Assembly: GCA_965226245.1 (NCBI GenBank)
Contig: CBDDCL010000015.1
Location: forward strand, 992,001 to 1,056,000
DNA length: 64,000 bases
Reading direction: 5' to 3'
Source of the DNA: CBDCYS01 sp965226245
Lineage (GTDB): Bacteria > Acidobacteriota > Terriglobia > Bryobacterales > UBA6623
Shown: positions 1-8,254 of the stretch, in pieces
Layout of the letters: every line of letters begins with the position of its first letter
Position numbering within the stretch: position 1 is the first letter of the stretch
Position numbers and translations under genes: made by a program
Notes under the pieces: generated by a model
Databases searched by the model: none
Seen by the model: only the letters and a program-made list of their open reading frames with translations
What the model was told of the DNA's origin: nothing

Positions 1-903
1 GTCGGTTGAGACAAATACTGAATCGCCCTTGACAATCGGGGTGGCGACGTTTGCCGTGCGATTGGAGATCTCGTCGTAGCGCCACAACAAGCCGCCGTCG
101 CTGGCGCGAAGGCCGAGCGCGCCGTTGCCGGTGAGGACAATATATTGGCGGACTCCGGCAATGTCAGCTACCACGGCGGAGGAGTATCCTGCCCGGTCGC
201 TCTGCGATTTCCAAATAACATTGCCGTTGTTCTTATCGAGCGCCACGATGGACGCGCCGCGCCCGCCGGGGTTGACGATCAAGCGATTGCCGTCGATGAG
301 CGGAGACTCGCTGATGCCCCAGCGGATGTTGCGGGCCCCGAAGCGGTCGAGCAGCTTGCTGCTCCAGATGCGCTTGCCATCGGCCGCTTGCAAGCAGATG
401 AGGTTACCGTTGGCGGCCAGCGCATAAACGCGGCCGCCGTCGACGGTGGGCGTACCGCGCGGCCCGCCACCCCGCCGTTCGTGGAAGGATCCACCATTGG
501 GGACCTCCCAAAGCTTCTCGCCGCTCTCCTCGTCCAGGGCGATCACGTACTGGGCGCCGTCCCGCTGGCCCTGGGTGAAGAGCCGCCCGCCCGCGACAGC
601 GAACGAAGCGAAGCCTTCCCCGAGCCCGCGGGTTTTCCAAGCCAAAGGAGGACCGCCCGAGGGCCACGCTTCCAGGAGCCCGGTTTCGGTGGAAATGCCG
701 TCGCGGGCGGGCCCCCTCCACTGCGGCCAATCGCCACTGGAGGGCCATGCGGCCAGCAAGATCAAGACCAGGCAGGCGCTGGCGGGGCGTGAAAAAATTG
801 GGGCTCGTCCGGCTCCCGAACGGGCTTTGGCCGACAGCAGAGCAGTTGCCCTGGCTCGAAGCCCATTGTCTCCGATTTCTTTACAGCCCCTGCTAGATCG
901 CAC
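1..903 (-). CDS. PQQ-binding-like beta-propeller protein, secreted, C-terminus outside window
   Basis: The minus-strand frame is open from the window edge to a stop just upstream of the proposed start. It has no ATG; the only good initiator is GTG at 903. A hydrophobic stretch (ACLVLILLAAWP) acts as a signal sequence, and the mature part opens with WPQWRGPARDGIS, the usual start of PQQ-type propellers. Repeated blade motifs follow: VIALDEESGEKLWEV, ICLQAADGKRIWSS and IVALDKNNGNVIW. The family comprises secreted eight-bladed propellers, some of them quinoprotein dehydrogenases. Substrate and cofactor use cannot be told here, and the last blades are missing. It lies downstream of and co-directional with the epimerase gene, so the two may be co-transcribed. 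Confidence 0.82.
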   Translation of the reverse strand, partial: MRSSRGCKEIGDNGLRARATALLSAKARSGAGRAPIFSRPASACLVLILLAAWPSSGDWPQWRGPARDGISTETGLLEAWPSGGPPLAWKTRGLGEGFASFAVAGGRLFTQGQRDGAQYVIALDEESGEKLWEVPNGGSFHERRGGGPRGTPTVDGGRVYALAANGNLICLQAADGKRIWSSKLLDRFGARNIRWGISESPLIDGNRLIVNPGGRGASIVALDKNNGNVIWKSQSDRAGYSSAVVADIAGVRQYIVLTGNGALGLRASDGGLLWRYDEISNRTANVATPIVKGDSVFVSTD

Positions 904-933
904 GTTGACGTCAGTATAACAACGGCTTGGGGC

Positions 934-1710
934 CTACTTTTCACCCGCATCACCCCGATGGTCTTCCGCGGTGTCCTGCGGTTCATAACCCACCACATCG
1001 CGGGCATGGGAGAGATCGCGGTAACTCCACTTGTTCTTTGAGACAACATAGAAAGTGTCGAACCTCACACTCTCTGGCGCCTCGACGCATCGCTCGACCA
1101 TTTGCGCGATGTCACGCTGGCTGCACCAGACCGAAAAATGACGCGGCAGCTTCGGACGGTCGTCCCGGTTGACGGCGCCGATGCGCAGGCAGATCACCGA
1201 AATCCCGTGGGCGTCGGAGTAATAGCGGGCCAGCGCCTCACCCCAAATCTTGGTGCAGCCGTAAAGGCCACTAGGCCGCGCGGTTGACTCGTGGGTGAAA
1301 TTTCGCCAAGCCCGCGGCACGTTTTCGTAGTCGCCCTTTGCTATCGAGCGATAAGGATCGTCCCTCTCGCAGCCGCTGATGGCCGCGCCGCTGCTTGCGA
1401 AGACGATCCGTTTGACACGGGCGCGGCGGGCAGCTTCAAAGACATTGTGGACGCCGATGACGTTGGCCGGGAGAAGGTCTTCCCAAGTCGCATCCGATGC
1501 CACCCGCGCCGCCAGATGCACCACCACGTCTTGCCCCTCAAAAGCAGGCTCGATGGCAGCGAGGTCGGCGATGTCCGCCTGATGGCACTTGACTCCCTCC
1601 AGGCGGCTGCGATTGAGGGCCGTCAAGTTGTATCTCCGTTCTAGTCGTTTTCGGACAACTTGTCCGATGAGTCCGGTCATGCCGGTGATGAGGATGTTGT
1701 TTGCAGTCAA
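934..1710 (-). CDS. NAD-dependent sugar epimerase/dehydrogenase, uronate dehydrogenase-like, start codon altered by an IS
   Basis: This is an extended short-chain dehydrogenase. It has an N-terminal glycine-rich NAD motif (TGMTGLIG), an HLAARV segment, an FASSGAA strand and the catalytic YGCTK motif. The spacing and the C-terminal GYEPQD motif resemble NAD-dependent uronate dehydrogenases. IS copy 1 sits exactly at the original ATG, whose copy now lies at 2744-2746 beyond the IS. At the near junction the terminal IS base and the target duplication form TTG (1708-1710) followed by the original second codon. A longer frame opens inside the IS at 1761 and would add 17 residues. Translation may therefore persist from TTG or as a fusion, but the native promoter is now 1 kb away. 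The sugar substrate is inferred from family resemblance only. Confidence 0.72.
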   Translation of the reverse strand: MTANNILITGMTGLIGQVVRKRLERRYNLTALNRSRLEGVKCHQADIADLAAIEPAFEGQDVVVHLAARVASDATWEDLLPANVIGVHNVFEAARRARVKRIVFASSGAAISGCERDDPYRSIAKGDYENVPRAWRNFTHESTARPSGLYGCTKIWGEALARYYSDAHGISVICLRIGAVNRDDRPKLPRHFSVWCSQRDIAQMVERCVEAPESVRFDTFYVVSKNKWSYRDLSHARDVVGYEPQDTAEDHRGDAGEK

Positions 1711-2736
1711 TGGGGTATTTAGTTGACTCCAGTAGCCACAATATGTTGTGGTTGGGGGCATGAAGGAGGACTACCCCCGAAACCTCGTCGAGTTGGAAGC
1801 TCGATTCTCGACCGAGGAGGCGTGCCGGGAGTACCTGCTGAAGCTGCGCTGGCCGGAGGGGTTCGTGTGCCCGCGCTGTGGGATCCAGTCCTCATGGGCC
1901 AGCAAACGCAATCTGCTGCTCTGCGCCGACTGCGGTTACCAGGCCTCGGTGACGGCGGGCACGATTTTCCAGGACACCCGCAAGCCCTTGACGTTGTGGT
2001 TCCGGGCGGCTTGGTGGGTGACAACGCAAAAAGGCGGGGCCAGCGCGCTGGAGTTGCAGCGGGTCTTGGGTTTGGGTAGCTATGTAACCGCCTGGACCTG
2101 GCTGCACAAGTTCCGCCGCGCCATGGTGCGCCCCGGTCGCAATCGGCTGGTCGGCCGGGTGGAGGTGGACGAAACGTATGTGGGCGGAGTCGAAGAGGGC
2201 GTCCGAGGTCGCGAAATGGTTGGCAAAGCGTTAGTTGCGGTTGCTGCCGAGGAGGATGGGCGCGGTATGGGTCGCATCCGGCTCCGTCGGATCGCGGATG
2301 CCTCAGCGGCGAGCTTGGAAGCCTTTGTCGAAGAAGCTATCCAACCTGGCAGCCTCGTGCACACCGACGGCTGGGAAGGCTATGCGGGATTGGAGAACAA
2401 AGGATACCGCCATGAAGTCACCGTGCTGCGCGGGAAGCGGCAATCGGCGAGTAAGCTGCTGCCGAGAGTCCATCGTGTCGCCTCTCTGCTAAAGCGCTGG
2501 CTGTTGGGGACCCACCAGGGGGCTGTCAGTCACGAGTATTTGGACTACTACCTGGACGAGTTCACGTTCCGCTTCAACCGGCGGACCTCACGGTCGCGCG
2601 GCAAACTTTTCTATCGCCTCCTCCAGCAGGCGGTCGCCGCCGACCCTGCTCCCTATAAGACAATGGTCGAGGCCACCAGGGCCGGCACCCCCACCCCCAA
2701 GATGTAGTGGCTACTGGAGTCAACTAAATACCCCAT
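1710..2736 (+). mobile_element. IS1595-like insertion sequence, copy 1
   Basis: The element is 1027 bp with perfect 30-bp terminal inverted repeats that begin ATGGGGTATTTAG. It holds one transposase gene whose stop codon touches the right repeat. The flanking duplication is TGCAGTCA at 1702-1709 and 2738-2745, with one extra C at the right junction (2737). An 8-bp duplication is normal for the IS1595 family. Copies at 25461 and 29819 have the same ends and length, and their encoded proteins are identical in every frame compared, so movement was recent. This copy lands on the start codon of the minus-strand epimerase gene. Confidence 0.95.
1760..2707 (+). CDS. IS1595-family transposase, copy 1
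   Basis: This 315-residue transposase has the IS1595 (ISXO2-like) layout. The N-terminal zinc ribbon has two CxxC pairs (CPRCG, CADCG), followed by a helical region with the family motif TIFQDTRKPLTLWF. The catalytic core contains VEVDETYVGG and HTDGWEGY, which supply the DDE/N-type acidic residues, and ends in a FRFNRR motif. The ATG at 1760 is preceded by GGGGG and is preferred over a GTG 12 nt upstream. The protein acts on the 30-bp terminal repeats to move the element. It appears intact. Confidence 0.93.
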   Translation: MKEDYPRNLVELEARFSTEEACREYLLKLRWPEGFVCPRCGIQSSWASKRNLLLCADCGYQASVTAGTIFQDTRKPLTLWFRAAWWVTTQKGGASALELQRVLGLGSYVTAWTWLHKFRRAMVRPGRNRLVGRVEVDETYVGGVEEGVRGREMVGKALVAVAAEEDGRGMGRIRLRRIADASAASLEAFVEEAIQPGSLVHTDGWEGYAGLENKGYRHEVTVLRGKRQSASKLLPRVHRVASLLKRWLLGTHQGAVSHEYLDYYLDEFTFRFNRRTSRSRGKLFYRLLQQAVAADPAPYKTMVEATRAGTPTPKM

Positions 2737-2783
2737 CTGCAGTCATTGGTTCTCCACAGGATGTTGGCTATCTCGATAAATGA

Positions 2784-3210
2784 AGTGGGCTGCGTGGGTC
2801 GCGGCTTCGGAACTCTGTTTTCGTGTGCTTCGCCGCGGCCATCGGGCTTTGCGCGTTCGGTGTCGCGCGTTGGGACTGGTTCCTCACCGAACTGGGAGCC
2901 GTGTTTTTGGGATTGATGGGGCTGGCCGCCGTGCTCGGCGGGCTGGACCCGAACCGCGTTGCGCGGGAGTTCGGCAACGGTGCGGCTGAGCTGACCTCAG
3001 CGGCGCTCATCATCGGATTCGCCCGTACGATCGAAGTCGTCCTGGACGATGCGCCCATCAAGGATACGGTAATCCACGGGATCACGGGCAGCTTGGAAAA
3101 CCTGCCGGCCGCCCTCTCAGCTTCGGGGATGCTTCTCGTCCAAAGCGTCTTCAACTTCTTTATCCCTTCCGGCAGAGGCCAAGCGTATGTGACCATGCCG
3201 ATCAAACGAC
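2784..3210 (+). pseudogene. Remnant of a YfcC-type membrane transporter
   Basis: An open frame of hydrophobic segments ends with LPAALSASGMLLVQSVFNFF and IPSGRGQAYVTMPI, the hallmark region of YfcC-like carriers (DcuC/AbgT-related, roughly 450-500 residues). Only about 130 residues of that family are recognisable. The N-terminal half is absent: a stop lies at 2781-2783 and the original N-terminus is not found in any frame. After TMPI the reading turns into basic, non-membrane sequence, so the final transmembrane segments are also lost. IS copy 1 ends 48 nt upstream, but the truncation cannot be assigned to it. The piece is not expected to work. Confidence 0.62.
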
Positions 3211-3340
3211 CGTGGCGATTACCAGCTTGTACGCGCGGGCGCGGCAGATGCCAGCCCTCGCAGAACCCGGTCGTCCCCATGCTCCGGTTGAGAGAGGTTA
3301 TGATAATCTACGTTCATTCTTCCCAGGACAATTCCTCTTT

Positions 3341-4882
3341 ATGATCAAGTTGAGCGCCTTGCCCCGCATCTGCGTTGCGCTTGGATGCGGGGAATCAGCG
3401 GAGCTGCAGCGCTGGGCACTCGACGCGTGCGAGAGCGGCGAGGATTTTCTCGAAATCCGGCTGGACATGCTGGAGGGGGCTGAGTCCGGGATACGGGTAA
3501 TCCGCCGCGTAATGAGACGCTATCCGGGAACCGTCATCATCGCGACGTGCCGGCGCACCCCCAACGGAGGAGAGTTCCGGGGCGGCATCGACGAGCAGGC
3601 CGAAGTGCTGGGCCAGGCCCTCTCAGCCGGCGCGGCGCTGCTGGACGTCGAAATAGAAACGGCCCACGCCGCCCCACGAATCGTAGAGCGGTTTCGCGCA
3701 AGCGCCCTCGTGATTGTCTCCTATCACGACTTCGAGAAGACGCCGGCGCTGGGTACGGTGCTGGCAAGGCTCAAGAAAATTCCCGCGGATATCTATAAGA
3801 TTTCGACTACAGTCCGGAAGCCCAGCGACAATGTCCGCATTCTCGAGTTGGCGTCCGGCAACGAAGAAACGCCGCTGGTCATCCTGGGAATGGGAGAAGC
3901 GGGGTTGCCCAGCCGAATTCTCGGCCCCTCGCGCGGCTCAATCTTCGGTTTTGGAGCGCCTGATGTTCGGGCATCCGCACGGAAACGTGGCCGGACGGCC
4001 GCTCCGCAACCGACAGCCCCCGGCCAGATAACGGCGTCCGAGATGCGCGGCCGCTACCAGGTGCAAAAACGCAAGTCTCCCTCCCAGGTCTACGGCGTGA
4101 TTGCCTGCCCGATCGGACATTCGATGTCGCCGGCGCTTCACAACCGCGCCTTTCAGTCCAAGCGCTTCGATGCGGTTTACCTGCCCTTCATGGTTCAGCC
4201 GGCTCAGCTGGCCGATTTCTTCCGATTCGCGCGGGAGCTGCCGGTGGCCGGCTTCAGCGTCACGATTCCTCACAAGCAGGGCGTGCTGCGCCACCTGCAC
4301 TCCGTCAATCGGCTGGCCCGGCGAATCGGAGCGGTCAATACGGTTTACCGCCGCGGAGGTAAACTGTGCGGCGCCAACACGGATGCAGTCGGAGTCACGG
4401 CGCCCCTGGAGAAGAGAATCCCGCTCAAAAAGGCGACTGTGCTCATCGCCGGCAACGGCGGGGCCGCCCGCGGCGCCATCTTGGCGGCAAAAGACAAGGG
4501 AGCCCGCGTGACTCTCACCGGCCGCAACCCGCGGCGTGTTCGGGCCCTGGCTCGTGCCTGCGGCGTCGAGGCGGCCGGGCGCGAAAAACTGGCGGGCCGG
4601 CATTTCGACATTCTCATCCACGCAACCCCGCTCGGCATGTCCCCCAACATCGATGGCTGCTTTTTCAGCGGCGACATTCCCGCCGATCTGGTCTTTGACA
4701 TGGTCTACAACCCCCTCGAAACCCTGCTTCTGAAGAAGGCCCGTTCAGCCGGCAAAGAGACGATCTCGGGCTTAGAGATGTTCCTCGAGCAAGCCGCGGC
4801 CCAATTCGAGATCTGGACCGGCGAGACCGCTCCAAGAACCGTGATGAAGAAAAGTGTCTTACAAGCGCTGGGGGCCGCCTGA
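3341..4882 (+). CDS. aroDE: Bifunctional type I 3-dehydroquinate dehydratase / shikimate dehydrogenase (AroD-AroE fusion)
   Basis: Residues 1 to about 220 form a type I dehydroquinase. They carry EIRLDMLEG, the catalytic histidine in SYHDFEKTP and the Schiff-base lysine in DIYKIST. A proline- and arginine-rich linker leads at about residue 250 into a shikimate dehydrogenase with PIGHSMSPALHN, the catalytic lysine in IPHKQ, AVNTVY, an NADP-binding GNGGAARG loop and a C-terminal GLEMFLEQAA. The fused enzyme would turn 3-dehydroquinate into shikimate in two steps in the cytosol. The ATG at 3341 gives 513 residues; a longer frame to 3212 adds unrelated sequence. The stop overlaps the trpE start (TGATG), so the two genes form an operon of aromatic amino acid synthesis. 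Confidence 0.95.
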   Translation: MIKLSALPRICVALGCGESAELQRWALDACESGEDFLEIRLDMLEGAESGIRVIRRVMRRYPGTVIIATCRRTPNGGEFRGGIDEQAEVLGQALSAGAALLDVEIETAHAAPRIVERFRASALVIVSYHDFEKTPALGTVLARLKKIPADIYKISTTVRKPSDNVRILELASGNEETPLVILGMGEAGLPSRILGPSRGSIFGFGAPDVRASARKRGRTAAPQPTAPGQITASEMRGRYQVQKRKSPSQVYGVIACPIGHSMSPALHNRAFQSKRFDAVYLPFMVQPAQLADFFRFARELPVAGFSVTIPHKQGVLRHLHSVNRLARRIGAVNTVYRRGGKLCGANTDAVGVTAPLEKRIPLKKATVLIAGNGGAARGAILAAKDKGARVTLTGRNPRRVRALARACGVEAAGREKLAGRHFDILIHATPLGMSPNIDGCFFSGDIPADLVFDMVYNPLETLLLKKARSAGKETISGLEMFLEQAAAQFEIWTGETAPRTVMKKSVLQALGAA

Positions 4883-6354
4883 TGTCTCCTGACTTCAAGG
4901 CCTTCGAGAGCTTTGCGAAGCAAGGCAATGTCGTCCCCGTACACAAAGTGCTCATGGCGGATCTCGAAACCCCTGTCTCGGCTTATCTCAAGCTGGCCGC
5001 CCGGAAGAAATACTCGTTCCTGCTGGAAAGCGTGGAAGGGGGAGAGAACGTCGGGCGCTACACTTTCCTGGGGACCGATCCGTTTCTGAGGGTGACGGCA
5101 ACCGGGAAAAGGGTTGCAATCGAGCGCTCCGGAAAAATCACCCGCCGCCGCGGCGCAATCTTTGACATCCTGCGCGAAATAGCAGGGGAATTTCAGCCGG
5201 CGGGCGTGGAAGGCCTGCCACCCTTCTCGGCTGGAGCGGTCGGTTTCGCGGGCTACGACGTGGTTCGGCTGATCGAGCCGAGGGTGCCGCCATTTCGAAA
5301 GGACGACGTCAAACTGCCGGACGCCGTCTTTCTCTTCTTCTCAACGCTGCTGGCCTTCGACCACGTCAAGCACCAAATCCACGTCATCTCGAACGTCCGC
5401 TGCGATGAATGGAAGGGACGTCTTCGCCAAGGCTACAACGACGCGAAACGTCGCATCGCCCGAGTCGAAAAAGCGCTGGCGAAACCATTGCGCGTCCCCA
5501 AGAATCAGCCGCTGCCGGGCCCGCTGGAAGTCCGGTCGAATGTTGGCAAGGAATACTACTGCCAAGCGGTCGAGAAGGCAAAGGAGTATATCCTGGCCGG
5601 CGACATTTTCCAGGTCGTGTTGTCGCAGCGGCTGGAAATGGAACCTCAGGTGGCTCCCTTCCAGATCTACCGCGCCTTGCGCACGGTCAACCCTTCCCCC
5701 TACATGTTCTACATTCATCTCGACGATACGGTGATCCTGGGCAGCTCCCCGGAGATGCTGGTCAAGGTGGAGGGGCGCGACGTCGACTACCGCCCGATCG
5801 CGGGTACGCGGCCCCGCGGCGCGACGGAAGCGGAAGATCAGGCGCTCGCGAAAGACCTGCTCGCGGACGAAAAGGAGCTGGCCGAACACGTCATGCTCGT
5901 CGACCTCGGGCGCAACGATGTGGGGCGCGTTTGCGACTTTTCGAGCGTACACGTGCCACAGTTCGAAGAGGTCGAATACTACTCCCACGTGATGCACATC
6001 GTGTCGAGGGTTCGCGGCAAGCTGCGCTCCGATCTGGACGCTTTTGACGCGCTGGCGGCTTGCTTTCCGGCCGGCACGGTCTCCGGGGCGCCGAAGGTTC
6101 GCGCCATGGAGATCATTGCCGAGCTGGAACCTTACAGCCGAGGGGTTTACTCGGGCAGCGTGATGTACCTCGACTTCTCGGGCAACCTCAACTCCTGCAT
6201 CGCGATCCGCACGATGGTCGTTCGCGGCAGGAAGGCTTACCTGCAAGTCGGAGCCGGCATCGTGGCTGATTCACGGCCAGAACGCGAATGGGATGAAACC
6301 ATGAACAAGGCCCGAGCGCTGTTGAAAGCAGTCGAGCTGGCGCGGACGTTGTGA
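4882..6354 (+). CDS. trpE: Anthranilate synthase component I
   Basis: The 490-residue protein has the normal length and layout of TrpE. The N-terminal domain has the tryptophan-binding LLES motif (about residue 46). The chorismate-binding domain carries PIAGTRPRG, LVDLGRNDVGR, MHIVSRVRG, FPAGTVSGAPK and a C-terminal GAGIVADS. It converts chorismate to anthranilate with ammonia supplied by TrpG; no trpG lies nearby, so the glutaminase subunit must be elsewhere. The start overlaps the aroDE stop by one base, indicating translational coupling of shikimate formation and tryptophan branch entry. No leader peptide or attenuator is seen because the gene starts inside an operon. Confidence 0.96.
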   Translation: MSPDFKAFESFAKQGNVVPVHKVLMADLETPVSAYLKLAARKKYSFLLESVEGGENVGRYTFLGTDPFLRVTATGKRVAIERSGKITRRRGAIFDILREIAGEFQPAGVEGLPPFSAGAVGFAGYDVVRLIEPRVPPFRKDDVKLPDAVFLFFSTLLAFDHVKHQIHVISNVRCDEWKGRLRQGYNDAKRRIARVEKALAKPLRVPKNQPLPGPLEVRSNVGKEYYCQAVEKAKEYILAGDIFQVVLSQRLEMEPQVAPFQIYRALRTVNPSPYMFYIHLDDTVILGSSPEMLVKVEGRDVDYRPIAGTRPRGATEAEDQALAKDLLADEKELAEHVMLVDLGRNDVGRVCDFSSVHVPQFEEVEYYSHVMHIVSRVRGKLRSDLDAFDALAACFPAGTVSGAPKVRAMEIIAELEPYSRGVYSGSVMYLDFSGNLNSCIAIRTMVVRGRKAYLQVGAGIVADSRPEREWDETMNKARALLKAVELARTL

Positions 6355-6403
6355 CGGCCGGGGACCTTCGCTCAATTCAAGGGCAGGCCAGTGACCTGAA
6401 GTA

Positions 6404-6506
6404 CCGTAGCGCGGGGCTCGGAGAGACCCGCGGCTTTTCACTTCAGCCGTGAGCCGCAGCGGGACCGGGCGAAAGGACGCGGGTCTCTCCGAGCCCCGCG
6501 CTACGG
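6404..6506. repeat. Perfect 29-bp inverted repeat with a 45-nt loop
   Basis: The arms 6404-6432 and 6478-6506 are exact reverse complements (beginning CCGTAGCGCGGGGCTCGG). The hairpin lies between trpE and a small secreted-protein gene. It could end trpE transcription, but no T-run follows, and its size and base content fit a dispersed palindromic element better. Confidence 0.85.
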
Positions 6507-6519
6507 GCTCAATGCGATA

Positions 6520-6933
6520 ATGAGGAAGGGCATGACCAAAAGGAGAAAGCTCACGCAGCGTGGTCACCGGCGGCTCGCGTTCGTGCTCTTGCTGGCGGCG
6601 GTTCTTTGCGGGGCCGGCTCCGCTAAGAAGAAGCGAGCCGCAACAGCCCACGCTCTTGTTGCCGGGACCGTGTTTCACGCAAGCGGGCGTTCGCTGGGGG
6701 GCGCCAAGGTGACCGTTTTCAACGAGGCCCGGCCGAAAAAGAAGCTTCGAGGCGTTACAGACGGGCGGGGCGAGTTTGCCATCCGTGTGCCTTCTGGCGA
6801 AGCCCGCTACGTCGTGCAGGCAGCCGCCAAAGGCTTCGCGTCCGCGGAGAAGAAGGTGCAAACCTACGGCATGGAGAAGGTCAACGTCAACTTCATGCTC
6901 TCTCCCGAAGATGGGGGAAAGAGATCGAAGTAA
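6520..6933 (+). CDS. Small secreted protein with a carboxypeptidase-regulatory-like domain
   Basis: The 137-residue product has basic residues followed by a signal peptide (RLAFVLLLAAVLCGAGSA). One beta-sandwich of the carboxypeptidase D regulatory-like type follows, seen in AGTVFHASGRSLGGAKVTV, GVTDGRGEFAIRVPSG and YVVQAAAKGF. Such domains sit in periplasmic or surface proteins and are thought to help folding or sugar/protein binding. A second ATG at 6532 follows AGGAAGG closely, so the true start is uncertain by four codons. The next gene encodes a similar small protein, suggesting a duplicated pair in one transcript. No specific function is known. Confidence 0.75.
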   Translation: MRKGMTKRRKLTQRGHRRLAFVLLLAAVLCGAGSAKKKRAATAHALVAGTVFHASGRSLGGAKVTVFNEARPKKKLRGVTDGRGEFAIRVPSGEARYVVQAAAKGFASAEKKVQTYGMEKVNVNFMLSPEDGGKRSK

Positions 6934-6992
6934 CTGTCTGTTTCCTCACAACGTCCAAACAGGCAAGCTTGCTAGAGCCCGGAGGAAGATAT

Positions 6993-7355
6993 ATGAAGCG
7001 AAGAAAATGGTTCATTTCCCTGCTGGCGGTCGTTGCTCTGATCGCGCTGGGCGATCATGCGCTTGCGAAGAAAAAGAAGGTCCCGAGGACGAGAACCGTC
7101 AAGGGCCTGGTCACAACCGAGGTGGAAGATCCCATTCGAGGAGCCGTGGTGCAGCTCAAAAATACCCGTACCCTTCAAGTGAAATCGTTCTTCACGACGC
7201 CCACGGGCAGCTATTACTTCCATGGCCTCAATCCCAACGTCGACTATGAACTCAAGGCGAAATACAATGACGCCGCCAGCCGCACGCGGACCGTCAGCAG
7301 TTTCGACGACCGCCTGGAGCTGATTTACAATTTCAAGCTGAAGGTCAAGCCGTAA
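6993..7355 (+). CDS. Small secreted protein with a carboxypeptidase-regulatory-like domain, second of a pair
   Basis: A signal peptide (KWFISLLAVVALIALGDHALA) is followed by a lysine-rich KKKK tract and one regulatory-like beta-sandwich: VKGLVTTEVEDPIRGAVVQL, TPTGSYYFHGLNP and a final YNFKLKVKP. The ATG at 6993 has a strong GGAGGAAG site 8 nt upstream and gives 120 residues; an upstream TTG in frame has no such site. It lies 59 nt after the preceding gene and shares its architecture, so the pair likely arose by duplication and may be co-expressed. Function is not known; export across the inner membrane is the safe statement. Confidence 0.8.
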   Translation: MKRRKWFISLLAVVALIALGDHALAKKKKVPRTRTVKGLVTTEVEDPIRGAVVQLKNTRTLQVKSFFTTPTGSYYFHGLNPNVDYELKAKYNDAASRTRTVSSFDDRLELIYNFKLKVKP

Positions 7356-7425
7356 GGGCTCGGGCGGTCCTATGAGGCGCAGTCCTCGCCAAGTGTCGCG
7401 CAAGGTTCGGAAAGAAACAGCAGAG

Positions 7426-7445
7426 CCCCAGGCGGCAGCCTGGGG
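7426..7445. repeat. GC-rich hairpin between convergent genes
   Basis: An 8-bp perfect stem (CCCCAGGC/GCCTGGGG) with a 4-nt loop lies between two genes that end facing each other. It could act as a bidirectional transcription end, but there is no T-tract on either side. The same CCCAGGC element recurs inside the hairpin at 60764-60850. Confidence 0.5.
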
Positions 7446-7535
7446 GCAAGTCCGCCAAACGCTACGAGTTTCTCCAGCGCGAAAAGTGGGGCCATTTTTG
7501 CCTACGGAATCTTCACAAGCACCGGGCTAGAGAAT

Positions 7536-8207
7536 CTAATTCACCCGTCCAAGCGGCTCGACTTGGTCCGCGATGCCGTCGCGAAACGTGACCCGCACGG
7601 GCGGCACTCCGGCTTCCTTTCCCAAAGTGTATTCAACGATGCGGGTCTTGCCGCCCAGTGAGGAGCGGACGCGCTGGCCTGCTCCGGCGGCAAAGGTGAC
7701 CTGAGACTCCGTCATGCCCTCTTCAACTTGATGGGCTCGGATCTTTTGCCAGTCCTCGTCACTCCAGTGGTCGTAGAGCTCGTGGGGGTCCTTCAAGAAA
7801 AAGACTTCATCCACGTAAAAATGATTGCCGACGCTGATCGGAACGGTGCAACTCTTGCCCTCTTTCTCGAACTCCAACAGAACATTCCCCCCGCGAGCGA
7901 GCACGCCGCTGGGGACGATTTTCTCGATCGGTCCCAGCGTCTTGTCTCCGGGCTCGTAAATCCATCGATAGCCTTCCCTAACCCAGAGCGGTTTGCCCAC
8001 CAGTTTGCGAGCCGACTCTAGGCTGCTCACGTAGGACTTTGGAAGGTAGACGTAGAGGTCCGGGTGAATGGTCACCTTCTTGGGTTGATTTGGTTGAACC
8101 GGAACGCGTGACCAGCGTTCGAGGTAGACGTAGCCGAGATAGATCAGCGCAAGTGCGATGGCGATTTTCCCGATGCCTTGCAGCCAGTCTTTCCAATCAC
8201 GGTTCAT
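7536..8207 (-). CDS. Membrane-anchored protein of unknown function with a BamE/SmpA-like tail
   Basis: The protein has 223 residues. A single transmembrane helix near the N-terminus (IAIALALIYLGYVYL, about residues 15-30) anchors a soluble domain of some 180 residues, probably on the periplasmic side. The tail reads EGMTESQVTFAAGAG followed by a beta hairpin ending VRVTFRDGIADQVE. That resembles the GMTxxQV small-lipoprotein fold of BamE/SmpA, but the middle part (KPLWVREGYRWIYEPGDKT) is not recognised. It is the last gene of a minus-strand run after aroB and ubiE, about 50 nt downstream of ubiE, and may belong to the same transcript. No function is proposed. Confidence 0.78.
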   Translation of the reverse strand: MNRDWKDWLQGIGKIAIALALIYLGYVYLERWSRVPVQPNQPKKVTIHPDLYVYLPKSYVSSLESARKLVGKPLWVREGYRWIYEPGDKTLGPIEKIVPSGVLARGGNVLLEFEKEGKSCTVPISVGNHFYVDEVFFLKDPHELYDHWSDEDWQKIRAHQVEEGMTESQVTFAAGAGQRVRSSLGGKTRIVEYTLGKEAGVPPVRVTFRDGIADQVEPLGRVN

Positions 8208-8254
8208 TTGTTAGCCGGAGCGGGCGCAGCACGCTGCGCCCCTACACGGCGGTT

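Noticed and set aside
125..919. Several plus-strand frames at the left edge
   Set aside because: They are shadows of the minus-strand PQQ-type propeller gene, whose blade motifs are unmistakable.
5341..6246. 301-codon minus-strand frame inside trpE
   Set aside because: It lies wholly antisense to a certain trpE and has the biased composition of a GC-rich shadow frame.
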